DNA from: CAG-791 sp963605745
GTDB taxonomy: Bacteria > Bacillota > Clostridia > Lachnospirales > Lachnospiraceae
NCBI GenBank assembly: GCA_963605745.1
Contig: CAVCWT010000060.1
Span: 1 to 9,728, forward strand
Direction of reading: 5' to 3'
DNA: 9,728 nt
The notes below the pieces were generated by a model. The model was not told the DNA's origin. It saw only the letters and a program-made list of their open reading frames with translations, and did not search any database. The translations under genes and the position numbers were made by a program. Shown in pieces: positions 1 to 5,272 of the stretch (the stretch's first letter is position 1; every line of letters starts with the position of its first letter).

Positions 1-273
1 GTCTAAGGGGGCCTGAGAAAATCCGGTTTCCCGCGACGGGGGGCCGTTCTTCCGGCGCCCGGTCCCCTCTCTGCGCCTGACTCCTCATGCATCTGCACCG
101 CCTTGTCTCTTTTCCCGGATCCGCTGCCCGCTCACAAACACCTTTTTCTGTGCCCCCGTTTCCGCGCCGCGCCGCTTTGTCTCCTGATCTGTGCCTCGCT
201 CTCGGTTGCTGCTCTGACTCCCTGCGGCTCGTCCCTCCAGCGGCGCAACCTATTTCAGCCCCCGAAGGGGGGG
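1..273. other. GC-rich stretch with no confident gene
   Basis: This stretch lies downstream of the HNH gene on the minus strand, where a terminase small subunit gene would be expected in such phages. I find no convincing coding sequence. One minus-strand frame stays open from an ATG at 87-89, with a modest AAGGCGG upstream, to the window edge (about 29 residues, starting MRSQAQRG), but its composition is not protein-like enough to call. The minus strand is strongly purine-rich. A short C-run/UUCG/G-run hairpin (259-270) sits just after the HNH stop codon; no U-tract follows it. The edge may hold the start of the next gene. Confidence 0.4.
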
Positions 274-585
274 TCACCACCGTTCCGGTGTTTCCAGCCC
301 CGCGCCTCCGTGCATGTCTTTGTGCCGCTGCTCATGGCAGCGTTTGCACAGACACTCTAAGTTGTTTTGGTCCATCGCCAGTTGCGGCGCTCGTAAAAGG
401 GGGGTTTTATGGTGCACCTCCTCGGCGGGGGAGTATTCCCCGCGCCGCCTGCACTCCTGGCACTCGTTGTGCTGTAAATTCCGCGCTCTCGCCGCCGCCC
501 GCTGCCACATGTAGGACCGGTAAAACGCCGGTGCCCCGCCAGCTTGCAGCAGCTCCCGCACTCTCTCCGTGCTCATGTCCTCCAT
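274..585 (-). CDS. HNH endonuclease
   Basis: A 103-residue HNH nuclease. Visible motifs: a CQEC zinc pair at residues 42-45, the HH pair of the core at 58-59 (EVHHKTPL), the central Asn in NNLECLC at 74-80, the second zinc pair C80-K-R-C83, and the closing H84/H88 (CHEQRH). This is the full beta-beta-alpha-metal layout with structural zinc, and the length is normal for free-standing phage HNH proteins. In tailed phages such proteins usually lie next to the terminase genes and help cut DNA for packaging. Here the gene is the last one before the left edge and is separated from the early operon by two terminators, so it probably belongs to the late transcript. The start has GGAGG seven bases upstream. 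Family is certain; packaging role is inferred from context. Confidence 0.93.
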   Translation of the reverse strand: MEDMSTERVRELLQAGGAPAFYRSYMWQRAAARARNLQHNECQECRRRGEYSPAEEVHHKTPLLRAPQLAMDQNNLECLCKRCHEQRHKDMHGGAGLETPERW

Positions 586-631
586 GCTCTGCCCTCCATC
601 TGCCCCAATCCTAGCCGATTGAGTGGCGCAA

Positions 632-637
632 ATTGTA
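632..637 (-). promoter_or_regulatory. possible activator-dependent late promoter -10 box
   Basis: On the minus strand TACAAT (5 of 6 matches to the -10 consensus) lies between the tandem terminators and the HNH start. The hexamer 17 bases upstream is GCCCCA, so there is no usable -35. A good -10 without a -35 is what an activator-dependent late promoter would look like, and a RinA/ArpU-like regulator is encoded just upstream. This is a guess from position. Confidence 0.22.
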
Positions 638-662
638 CGGTCTTTCTCGCCTTTTGGGGCGC

Positions 663-695
663 AAAAAAGGGCGCAGCCGTAAAACTGCGCCCTTT
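663..695 (-). terminator. intrinsic terminator, second of a tandem pair
   Basis: A perfect 11-bp stem (666-676 with 685-695, core GGGCGCAG/CTGCGCCC) closes an 8-base loop and runs into TTTTTT on the minus strand (668-663). It would stop early-operon transcription ahead of the HNH gene. Confidence 0.88.
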
Positions 696-701
696 GAATG
701 T

Positions 702-732
702 AAAAAAATAAGCGGCTGCGATTGCAGCCGCT
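702..732 (-). terminator. intrinsic terminator, first of a tandem pair
   Basis: A perfect 9-bp stem (AGCGGCTGC at 711-719 with GCAGCCGCT at 724-732) with a 4-base loop, followed on the minus strand by TATTTTTTTA. It is the first signal met by a polymerase leaving the RinA/ArpU-like gene. The remaining spacer, 733-842, shows no gene or other structure I can support. Confidence 0.87.
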
Positions 733-842
733 CCATTGTCCCTTTATGCCGTTTTCTCAATCCACCCCGCGGCGCAGAACTCGCCGCAAGCCTCTATTGC
801 TACATCTCTCCCGTCCCCAGGAATTCTTTTTCCCGGGAGCCC

Positions 843-1175
843 TCACAAACAATTTTCAGTTTTTGGAGGGGGGTGTAAATACCCCAGCTTGGTAGCCACC
901 AGCCGCATAAATCGCCGGTTGTAATGCGCTGCCCGCTCATGACCGTATCCCACAGCAAAGGCCGCGCCGTCCAGTGTGTGCGTCCGCTTGATGTGGTACA
1001 TCTCCAGCATTGTGTAGACCGGCTCCATGCCCTCCGTCTCCCTTACGTTTTTCAGGGCCGCTTCCACTGCGTCCACTTCTTCCCGTTGGCGCGGTGGCAG
1101 CCTGTCGTAGTCCTTTTTTCGGCTCTCATAGCACCGGAGCGCAATCCGCACCTGTGCCCACCAGTCAGCTTTCAT
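843..1175 (-). CDS. RinA/ArpU-like phage transcriptional regulator
   Basis: A 110-residue basic protein. The opening (WWAQVRIALRCYESRKKDYD), a middle EEVDAVEAALKNV helix and the later TLDGAAFAVGYGHERAAHYNRRF segment (about residues 67-89), which looks like a sigma-4-type helix-turn-helix, match the pattern of the ArpU/RinA family. These proteins switch on late (packaging and structural) genes in phages of Gram-positive bacteria. The position fits exactly: last gene of the early operon, followed by terminators, then HNH. The start overlaps the previous gene by 11 bases and its own ribosome binding site is weak, so translation is probably coupled. The assignment rests on pattern and position; other short phage regulators with the same fold are possible. 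Confidence 0.66.
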   Translation of the reverse strand: MKADWWAQVRIALRCYESRKKDYDRLPPRQREEVDAVEAALKNVRETEGMEPVYTMLEMYHIKRTHTLDGAAFAVGYGHERAAHYNRRFMRLVATKLGYLHPPPKTENCL

Positions 1176-1473
1176 GGCGTTTGCCCATGTCCCACGCCCA
1201 TCCGCTGAGCGCAGTGCCGTTTTCCTCCTTGCATTTTTTACAGTGGAGGTGATTGCAGTATTTGCACCCCTGCTGTTTCAGCTGCTCCATTGCCGCGGGG
1301 AACATATCGCTGTACCACTGCACCATTCCCAGCAGCGCCCCAAAACTGGTTGCCGCGCCCTGAAGGTTTTTGGAGAAATCCTCCCGGATCCCGCCGATCT
1401 TGCTTTTATTGCTGATGGGCGCACTTGTCCCTTGGTTTTTCTTCTGCTCCAGCTGTACAATTTTCTTGCTCAT
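1165..1473 (-). CDS. small protein with C-terminal zinc-knuckle motif, unknown function
   Basis: A 102-residue protein I do not recognise. It has a charged N-terminus, a middle part that may be amphipathic (FSKNLQGAATSFGALLGM, residues 33-50) and a C-terminal CKYCNHLHCKKC cluster (C70, C73, C78, C81) likely to bind one zinc. The start at 1473 is preferred over an upstream in-frame ATG because GGAGGAGGGAG lies just before it and because it forms a 4-base ATGA overlap with the upstream gene's stop. It ends inside the start of the RinA/ArpU-like gene, so three genes in a row are translationally linked. Confidence 0.78.
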   Translation of the reverse strand: MSKKIVQLEQKKNQGTSAPISNKSKIGGIREDFSKNLQGAATSFGALLGMVQWYSDMFPAAMEQLKQQGCKYCNHLHCKKCKEENGTALSGWAWDMGKRHES

Positions 1474-1781
1474 TCGTCGCTCCCTCCTCCGGTTGCGATT
1501 TCCGCGCCGCATGCCGCGTATCCTGCCAGGTCTACCCACGTATCCTCATTTTCGCAGGTGGTCCGCGTGGTCAGCCGCCCGATTTTAAACAGCGCCATCA
1601 TGACTGCCACGTCATCTCCTGTGACGCATACATCCGCGCCCTTCCCTACGCACTGTCCCCGCAGATACGTTTCCCAGTATCGTCCGATTACCGCAAAATT
1701 ATCCTCCGGTGTCCCATAGTCCTGTTCCCGCTGCCCGCAGACACATTCCTTTGCCCGCTCCAGCACGTCTTCTCTTGTCAT
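1470..1781 (-). CDS. DUF6378-like phage protein
   Basis: A 103-residue protein matching the DUF6378 pattern: R..DYGTPEDNF near the N-terminus (residues 18-29), a central VAVMMALFKIGRL helix (58-70) and a C-terminal DTWVDLAGYAA (80-90). The family is common in phage early regions; its biochemical role is not known to me. Two ATG codons lie six bases apart. I chose the second (1781) because AAGGAG sits 8 bases before it but only 2 bases before the first. It ends in an ATGA overlap with the next gene. The upstream spacer holds a tRNA-like fold. Confidence 0.8.
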   Translation of the reverse strand: MTREDVLERAKECVCGQREQDYGTPEDNFAVIGRYWETYLRGQCVGKGADVCVTGDDVAVMMALFKIGRLTTRTTCENEDTWVDLAGYAACGAEIATGGGSDE

Positions 1782-1817
1782 GCACATCGCTCCTTTCGCC
1801 TGTCTCGATAAGTTATG

Positions 1818-1885
1818 GCCGGGAGGCCGATTCGAACGGCCTTCTGTGGGGGAAGGAGGAATCCCCACGCGCTGCCTGCCCCGGC
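1818..1885 (-). tRNA. tRNA-like element lacking a normal D arm
   Basis: Read on the minus strand, the ends form a 7-bp acceptor stem (1885-1879 GCCGGGG with 1824-1818 TCCCGGC, last pair G-U). Directly inside the 3' strand is a perfect 5-bp T stem (1841-1837 GGCCG with 1829-1825 CGGCC) around the canonical T loop TTCGAAT. A middle arm can form as 5 bp with a 7-base loop TTCCTCC (nominal anticodon CCT, Arg) or as a more stable 6 bp, GTGGGG/CCCCAC (1868-1863 with 1851-1846), with a larger loop. Only 10-12 bases remain for the D arm, base 37 is C rather than purine, and CCA is not encoded. It is therefore not an ordinary tRNA: a decayed or minimal tRNA, or a tRNA mimic in the polycistronic mRNA. 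The 25-codon reading frame across it looks accidental. Confidence 0.42.
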
Positions 1886-1888
1886 ATT

Positions 1889-2680
1889 TTATTTCTTCGC
1901 TTTTCGTTTGGGCGGCATTCGTTTTCCGTCCCGCCGGTAGAGCCGCGCGAACAAATAAATGCTGCCGTATTCGTCGGAGTGGAACTGGTTGATATCCGCA
2001 ATCTCATACTCCGGGAAAATCTCATTCCATGCGTTAAAATCTCCGTCTGCCAGCTCCATTGCCTTTTTCCGGCTCTTGACCTTTGTGTCGCTGATCTCCG
2101 GCTCCGGGTCAATCAGATTCCGGCTCCCATTCCAAGCCTTGTAGGTGATCCGCTCCTCATCCTTGCTGTGGTGAGATTTTGTGATGTACCCAACCAGTGC
2201 AGCAACGCCGTTTTTGTCAAATTGCAGCCGTCTGGAGTTTGCATATCCGTGCCCCCACAGCTTTTCCAGCTCGTCCCGGTCAATTCCGCCGGACAGGATC
2301 ATGTGGACGTGATATCTGCCTTTCTTGCTCTTTTCCATCTGCCAGACGTATTTCAGCTCAAGCCCGGCTTTTTTGTATTGCGCCCGCAGTTTCCGGATGT
2401 ATTTTTGCAGCAGCTTCACCGCATCTTCTTTGCTTCCTGGATTGTCCCGGTATGTCAGGGTATTGCTCAAATCCTCCTCTGTAAAATTCGTGTTTACAAT
2501 TCTGGTCAGCCGCTCCCGTGCATGTCTCTGGTTGAGTTTTACTTGCACCTCCCGGCTGGCTCTCTTTTTCGTCCGCTTTCCCGGTATCGGTTTCGCGCAG
2601 GGGACAACAGGATAGCAGTATGCGTCCAGGTACTCGCCGCACCGGTAGTATTTCATTCGGTAGATTGCTTTCCCCTTCAT
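1889..2680 (-). CDS. HUH-type rolling-circle replication protein (Rep_ORF2/G2P-like)
   Basis: A 263-residue replication initiator of the HUH endonuclease class. Motif 1 is the NTLTYRDN strand (residues 73-80), motif 2 is the metal-binding H124-V-H126 in GRYHVHMILSGG, and motif 3 is Y165-I-T-K168, where the tyrosine would make the 5'-phosphotyrosine link after nicking. The blocks LWGHGYANSRRLQFD and SRNLIDPEPE are typical of the Rep_ORF2/G2P-like proteins of clostridial prophages. The protein likely nicks one strand at the phage origin to start replication. The ATG at 2680 has AGGAGG eight bases upstream; a start at the Met at residue 9 is possible but has no such site. No helicase or primase is seen in the window. 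Family is highly confident; use as the main replication initiator is inferred. Confidence 0.92.
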   Translation of the reverse strand: MKGKAIYRMKYYRCGEYLDAYCYPVVPCAKPIPGKRTKKRASREVQVKLNQRHARERLTRIVNTNFTEEDLSNTLTYRDNPGSKEDAVKLLQKYIRKLRAQYKKAGLELKYVWQMEKSKKGRYHVHMILSGGIDRDELEKLWGHGYANSRRLQFDKNGVAALVGYITKSHHSKDEERITYKAWNGSRNLIDPEPEISDTKVKSRKKAMELADGDFNAWNEIFPEYEIADINQFHSDEYGSIYLFARLYRRDGKRMPPKRKAKK

Positions 2681-2731
2681 TCCCGTTGCCTCCTGCTTGT
2701 CCTTAAGTTAATACACCTTACAAGCCTGATT

Positions 2732-2747
2732 CAGGGGTTTCCCCCTG
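2732..2747. other. 6-bp hairpin with GNRA tetraloop on the minus strand
   Basis: CAGGGG-GAAA-CCCCTG on the minus strand, lying between the 52-residue Cys-rich gene and the Rep gene. Read on the plus strand the same hairpin is followed by a U-rich run (TTTTCTTTTTCTGTTTTT), so it resembles a weak terminator against antisense transcription. It may also be an intercistronic structure ahead of rep. Confidence 0.4.
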
Positions 2748-2776
2748 CGGCTTTTCTTTTTCTGTTTTTATCCGTT

Positions 2777-2935
2777 CTACTCCGGTTCAAAGGCTTCGCA
2801 TTTTCCGTTGCATGCTTTCCCATGGAACTCGCAGCAGAATTTGTCGTCGTGTCGGCACCTAAGGCAAATGCATTCTCTGTGCGCCCACTTGCATACCGCC
2901 TCATGGTGCCCTTTCGTCTGTTTCCTCTTCCACAT
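2777..2935 (-). CDS. small Cys-rich protein (52 residues), unknown function
   Basis: A 52-residue basic protein with eight cysteines and several histidines, in a pattern typical of small zinc-binding phage proteins: C22-I-C24-L-R-C27, H29, C34-C35, H38, C42, C46. The start is well supported: AAGGAGG stands seven bases upstream and the ATG follows the stop codon of the DUF1064 gene after only two bases. It is followed by a short hairpin and the Rep gene. I do not know a function; binding of DNA or of a host protein is the usual guess for such miniproteins. Confidence 0.82.
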   Translation of the reverse strand: MWKRKQTKGHHEAVCKWAHRECICLRCRHDDKFCCEFHGKACNGKCEAFEPE

Positions 2936-2937
2936 CC

Positions 2938-3399
2938 TCACGCCTCCTTGATTTGAATTCTAAATTTCTCCCACATGAGCTTCTTTTTCGTCCGGTATAC
3001 TGGCGTCTTTGTTGCCCTGCTTTTAACGTCCTCTACTATATATAATGTATAGTCTCCGTTTTGGTCCTTTTGGTAGTATGTAAAATCCGCTTTGTATACG
3101 ATTGCCCGGACCCGCTCCCCGCTTGGTTTTGTGTATGCCTCCTGGAGCGTAAAATTAACCTGTAGCCGTAAATCCTCTATCATACCGGCTTCCGCCAGTG
3201 TCCGAAGCTCCTGATATCGTCTCGCTTCCTTCTGGCTGTCAAACCGGATTCCGTCCACCTCAGTTTTGACATTGTGATATTTGGATTCTTTGGTTTTCTG
3301 CGGGGCTGGAGATGGTTTCTCCCTCTCCCGCTCCGCAATCTTGTTTATGATCTGCCGTTGGTATCGCTCCGGCAACTGGGAGATATCCTCAATCTGCAT
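2938..3399 (-). CDS. DUF1064 family nuclease-like phage protein
   Basis: A 153-residue protein with the full DUF1064 signature: KYHNVKTEVDGIRFDSQKEARRYQEL (residues 40-65), IEDLRLQVNF, then YKADFTYY (102-109) and IVEDVKS (121-127). The spaced acidic residues E58, D105 and D124 followed by K126 look like a PD-(D/E)xK nuclease core; the family is often described as a putative endonuclease or resolvase-like protein. Here it stands just upstream of the Rep gene, fitting a role in replication or in resolving DNA. The ATG at 3399 comes one base after the stop of the preceding gene, with GGAGG about 13 bases away, so coupling is likely; an upstream extension would be out of keeping with the family. 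Family sure; catalytic role inferred. Confidence 0.87.
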   Translation of the reverse strand: MQIEDISQLPERYQRQIINKIAEREREKPSPAPQKTKESKYHNVKTEVDGIRFDSQKEARRYQELRTLAEAGMIEDLRLQVNFTLQEAYTKPSGERVRAIVYKADFTYYQKDQNGDYTLYIVEDVKSRATKTPVYRTKKKLMWEKFRIQIKEA

Positions 3400-3400
3400 C

Positions 3401-3601
3401 TTAGTAGTAATACCTCCACACTTCCCGTCCCTTCGTCGCATTGGGCTCATAATCCGTAATGACCTTGATCGTTGCCGCACTTTCTCCCTCTTTGATCAGC
3501 TCGGCAACCTTCTGCATGCATTTTAGCCGGTCCTCTGTCCTGAGCAGTAGCTCCCCCGGCTCCCCGTACTCCGTTTTCAGCCGGTACACATTATATGTCA
3601 T
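3401..3601 (-). CDS. small protein of unknown function (66 residues)
   Basis: A 66-residue protein that I do not recognise. It looks like a compact alpha/beta fold: a YNVYRLKTEY strand, a TEDRLKCMQKVAELIKEG helix (about residues 23-40), a SAATIKVITDYEP strand and a tail ending in three tyrosines. The pattern resembles small phage proteins that carry a strand-helix-strand unit, but no motif points to a function. The ATG overlaps the stop of the Lar-like gene (ATGA) and there is no strong ribosome binding site, so it is probably translated by coupling. Its stop is one base before the DUF1064 start. Confidence 0.72.
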   Translation of the reverse strand: MTYNVYRLKTEYGEPGELLLRTEDRLKCMQKVAELIKEGESAATIKVITDYEPNATKGREVWRYYY

Positions 3602-4044
3602 CTGAGTTCTCTCGCTCCTTCGTCTTCCTTGTAATCAAACTTAATCCCACAGTTTTTACAGTATTTTTCGGGCATCCGTTCCCCTTTGATACACATTTCG
3701 TTGATTATCACTCCGCATCTGGGGCAAAATGCGAATTCTATTCTTCTCGCGCTGATTTCGTCAATCTGCGGTTTCCATACCGGCTTTGCCTTCTCTTTGA
3801 TCTTCACTCGCCGGTTCCACTGTCGCACCATCTTCCGCATTTCGCCCACGTCCCATTTTGCGCTGTACGAAAACCCGGAATTCCCGAACTGCGCGATCCG
3901 AAAAGAACTACCCCTGCACCCGCAGTCACGGCATTCTATGTGCCGGTATTGGTACGTTTCCTTTCCGGCCTCCGGTACCCCAATTTCGCTTTCTACAACT
4001 TTCGGGGCCCCGCCGCAAAACGGACACTGCTTTAATTCTTCCAT
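3598..4044 (-). CDS. Lar-like zinc-ribbon protein with a second C-terminal zinc ribbon
   Basis: A 148-residue protein. The N-terminus carries the Lar (restriction alleviation) pattern: KQCPFCGG (C7, C10), a second pair ECRDCG (C38, C41) and the closing WNRR (76-79). Lar proteins of phages and the Rac prophage weaken type I restriction by the host. A second, separate zinc ribbon follows: FCPRCG (C107, C110) and YCKNCG (C129, C132), which short Lar proteins (about 60-70 residues) do not have. The start has AAGGAGG ten bases upstream. It overlaps the next gene by ATGA. The Lar domain only suggests an anti-restriction role; many phage proteins carry this ribbon with no test of function. Confidence 0.78.
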   Translation of the reverse strand: MEELKQCPFCGGAPKVVESEIGVPEAGKETYQYRHIECRDCGCRGSSFRIAQFGNSGFSYSAKWDVGEMRKMVRQWNRRVKIKEKAKPVWKPQIDEISARRIEFAFCPRCGVIINEMCIKGERMPEKYCKNCGIKFDYKEDEGARELR

Positions 4045-4049
4045 ACGCT

Positions 4050-4246
4050 CTACACCTCCTTTCCCCAGTATCCTTCTTTACACCGCTTGCAAGACCCACG
4101 CAGCGGGCCGTATTCTTCGCCATAGTCCTTGCATGTTCCGCCTGCAACACACCTCGGGCATATCGTTGGCGCTCCTTCCCGCAGCTCTGCTTTGCAAATT
4201 CGTCTAGTGCCTTTAGCGCCGCCTTTCGGTTAATGTAATCTGCCAT
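4050..4246 (-). pseudogene. frame-disrupted small zinc-ribbon gene
   Basis: An ATG at 4246 with AAGGAGG close upstream (overlapping the stop of the preceding gene) starts MADYINRKAALKALDEFAKQ, which looks like a real phage protein. That frame then drifts into unlikely sequence and would run to 3926, well inside the Lar-like gene. In the frame one base back, 4166-4050, a clear zinc ribbon appears (ICPRCVAGGTC ... GSCKRCKEGYWGKEV) and its TAG ends exactly five bases before the Lar start. No ATG, GTG or TTG opens that second frame; ACG or ATA at 4166-4161 follows an AAGGAG, so a non-standard start is possible. Options: a frameshift mutation or sequencing error, -1 recoding, or two small genes. 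Confidence 0.55.
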
Positions 4247-4256
4247 AATATCCTCC

Positions 4257-4490
4257 TTATCTTTGCGCTCGCTTGTCCTCCAGCCCCAGCAGCCAATCCG
4301 CCGAGACTCCCAATGCCTCCGCAATCGCTGCCAGTGCATCCGCTTTCATCGTGCTCTTTCTGGTCACGTAATTTGATATGCTTCTATTGGGCACTCCGCT
4401 TCTCTTCGCCAGTTCCTTTTCCGTCATGTCCAGTTCAAACATCCTTACTTTCATTCCCCTGGAGATGGCTGTCTTTACGTCCCGCATCAT
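4257..4490 (-). CDS. XRE-family (Cro-like) helix-turn-helix regulator
   Basis: A 77-residue single-domain DNA-binding protein. The HTH runs from about residue 12 to 68: MTEKELAKRSGVPNRSISNYV is the helix 2 to helix 3 region, and DALAAIAEALGVSADWLLGLED is the standard end of XRE domains. It lacks any dimerisation or protease domain, so it resembles Cro or small prophage anti-repressors more than CI. It lies deep in the early operon, far from the 8.2 kb switch, so it probably tunes later genes of this operon or host genes. The start is one of two adjacent ATGs; the first overlaps the upstream TGA. Confidence 0.88.
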   Translation of the reverse strand: MMRDVKTAISRGMKVRMFELDMTEKELAKRSGVPNRSISNYVTRKSTMKADALAAIAEALGVSADWLLGLEDKRAQR

Positions 4491-4831
4491 TCCTTCCCCT
4501 CTTTGCTGCTTAATGCCATGGCGTAATTCTCCAGTTTGAGATACCCTGCCACTGTAACGCCCTTGTCGTTTCTGGCTTTGTCCATCAGTTTTTCCCGCTC
4601 CCTCTTGGATACCTGGCCCATTGCAGTCAGATAACCGTCAAAATTCTTTCCGTCTGCATTCATCTCGTGTCCTCCTAAACATTTTTTGCACAGGCATCTC
4701 CCGTACATCTTTTCTATTTTCCCAATGATACGTCGGAGCGGAATGTCCGTCTCCCGGAATATGTGATTTCTCCTGTCCGGCTCCAGAATCCGTCTCCCGC
4801 ATTCTCCGCATCGGAAATATACGTCGTTCAT
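4487..4831 (-). CDS. zinc-ribbon phage protein with possible internal start
   Basis: A 114-residue protein. The N-terminal half is a zinc ribbon: RCGECG (C8, C11) and CLCKKC (C46, C48, C51). The C-terminal half (residues 57-114) begins MNADGKNFDGYLTAMGQVSK and reads as an independent small domain. At that Met an AGGAGG lies seven bases upstream inside the coding sequence, so a second, shorter product or a fused pair of genes is likely. I took the start at 4831 because AAAGGAGGG stands just before it; an in-frame ATG at 4927 would add a short hydrophobic leader encoded across an 11-bp inverted repeat. Function unknown. Its stop overlaps the XRE start. Confidence 0.7.
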   Translation of the reverse strand: MNDVYFRCGECGRRILEPDRRNHIFRETDIPLRRIIGKIEKMYGRCLCKKCLGGHEMNADGKNFDGYLTAMGQVSKREREKLMDKARNDKGVTVAGYLKLENYAMALSSKEGKE

Positions 4832-4844
4832 TTTCCCTCCTTTC

Positions 4845-4877
4845 GCTGGTGCTCCCATGGCCCGATGGAGCACCAGC
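4845..4877. repeat. perfect 11-bp inverted repeat next to a ribosome binding site
   Basis: GCTGGTGCTCC (4845-4855) and GGAGCACCAGC (4867-4877) with an 11-base loop. On the minus strand the hairpin ends right before the AAAGGAGGG that serves the zinc-ribbon gene. No U-tract follows, so it is not a standard terminator. It could control translation, mark an RNase site, or bind a dimeric protein as DNA. Confidence 0.7.
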
Positions 4878-4939
4878 ATAGATAGGAAGTATCCCAGCCA
4901 TTGGCCGGTGGGCATGATAACGCTCATGCGGGCGGCTGT

Positions 4940-5272
4940 TTACAGCATTTTGGTCAGCATAATGGTGCACGCAATGATCAGCACTCCAAGGGCGCCAACG
5001 CAGACCCCATATAAAAATTTCCACGCGCCCGCTTCCTTTTCTCCCTCGTTTTCCCTTTTCTCTGCCTCCGGCAGCTTGATAATTGCCGGAATCGCCTGCG
5101 CCCTCTCCTGCGGTCTTTCAAGCTTCGGCATCGCCTTTTCCCACGCCCGGTCCCATGCTTCATTGGTTGCCTGCAATGCCGCCTCCGCTTTCTCTGCCCG
5201 GATCCTGTCCCGGTTTTCCTGCAATACCTCTTGCACCATGGCTTTGGCTTCCGCCCGTTCTTCCTTTGTCAT
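4940..5272 (-). CDS. small tail-anchored membrane protein, coiled-coil N-terminus
   Basis: A 110-residue protein. Residues 1-60 are rich in Glu, Ala, Lys and Arg and look like a long helix or coiled coil (EERAEAKAMVQEVLQENRD onward). A charged stretch is followed by one membrane helix near the C-terminus (about 86-107, WKFLYGVCVGALGVLIIACTI), with a short end TKML. The layout is that of a tail-anchored inner membrane protein with a large cytoplasmic part. The start has GAGGAG eight bases upstream and overlaps the stop of the GYG-repeat gene by ATGA. I do not recognise a family. Possible roles are superinfection exclusion or anchoring phage DNA replication at the membrane; neither is shown by the sequence. 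Confidence 0.75.
   Translation of the reverse strand: MTKEERAEAKAMVQEVLQENRDRIRAEKAEAALQATNEAWDRAWEKAMPKLERPQERAQAIPAIIKLPEAEKRENEGEKEAGAWKFLYGVCVGALGVLIIACTIMLTKML

Noticed and set aside
87..614. A 175-codon plus-strand open frame
   Set aside because: Antisense to the HNH gene; Cys/Pro/Ala-rich with no motif.
869..884. Short GGGGT/ACCCC inverted repeat at the end of the RinA/ArpU-like gene
   Set aside because: Only five base pairs, inside coding sequence and with no U-tract; the tandem terminators downstream are far better.
1813..1887. A 25-codon minus-strand gene MPGQAARGD...
   Set aside because: No ribosome binding site, no family, and the bases are better explained by the tRNA-like fold.
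1709..2956. A 415-codon open frame on the plus strand
   Set aside because: It lies opposite the HUH Rep, Cys-rich and DUF6378 genes, all of which have recognisable motifs and ribosome binding sites. It is rich in Leu, Phe, Pro and Val with no domain, and reflects the GC-biased third position of the true genes.
3926..4049. Continuation of the 4246 frame into the Lar-like gene
   Set aside because: The sequence after about 4160 in that frame looks like noise, while the Lar frame is clearly coding there; only the part to about 4160 is believable.
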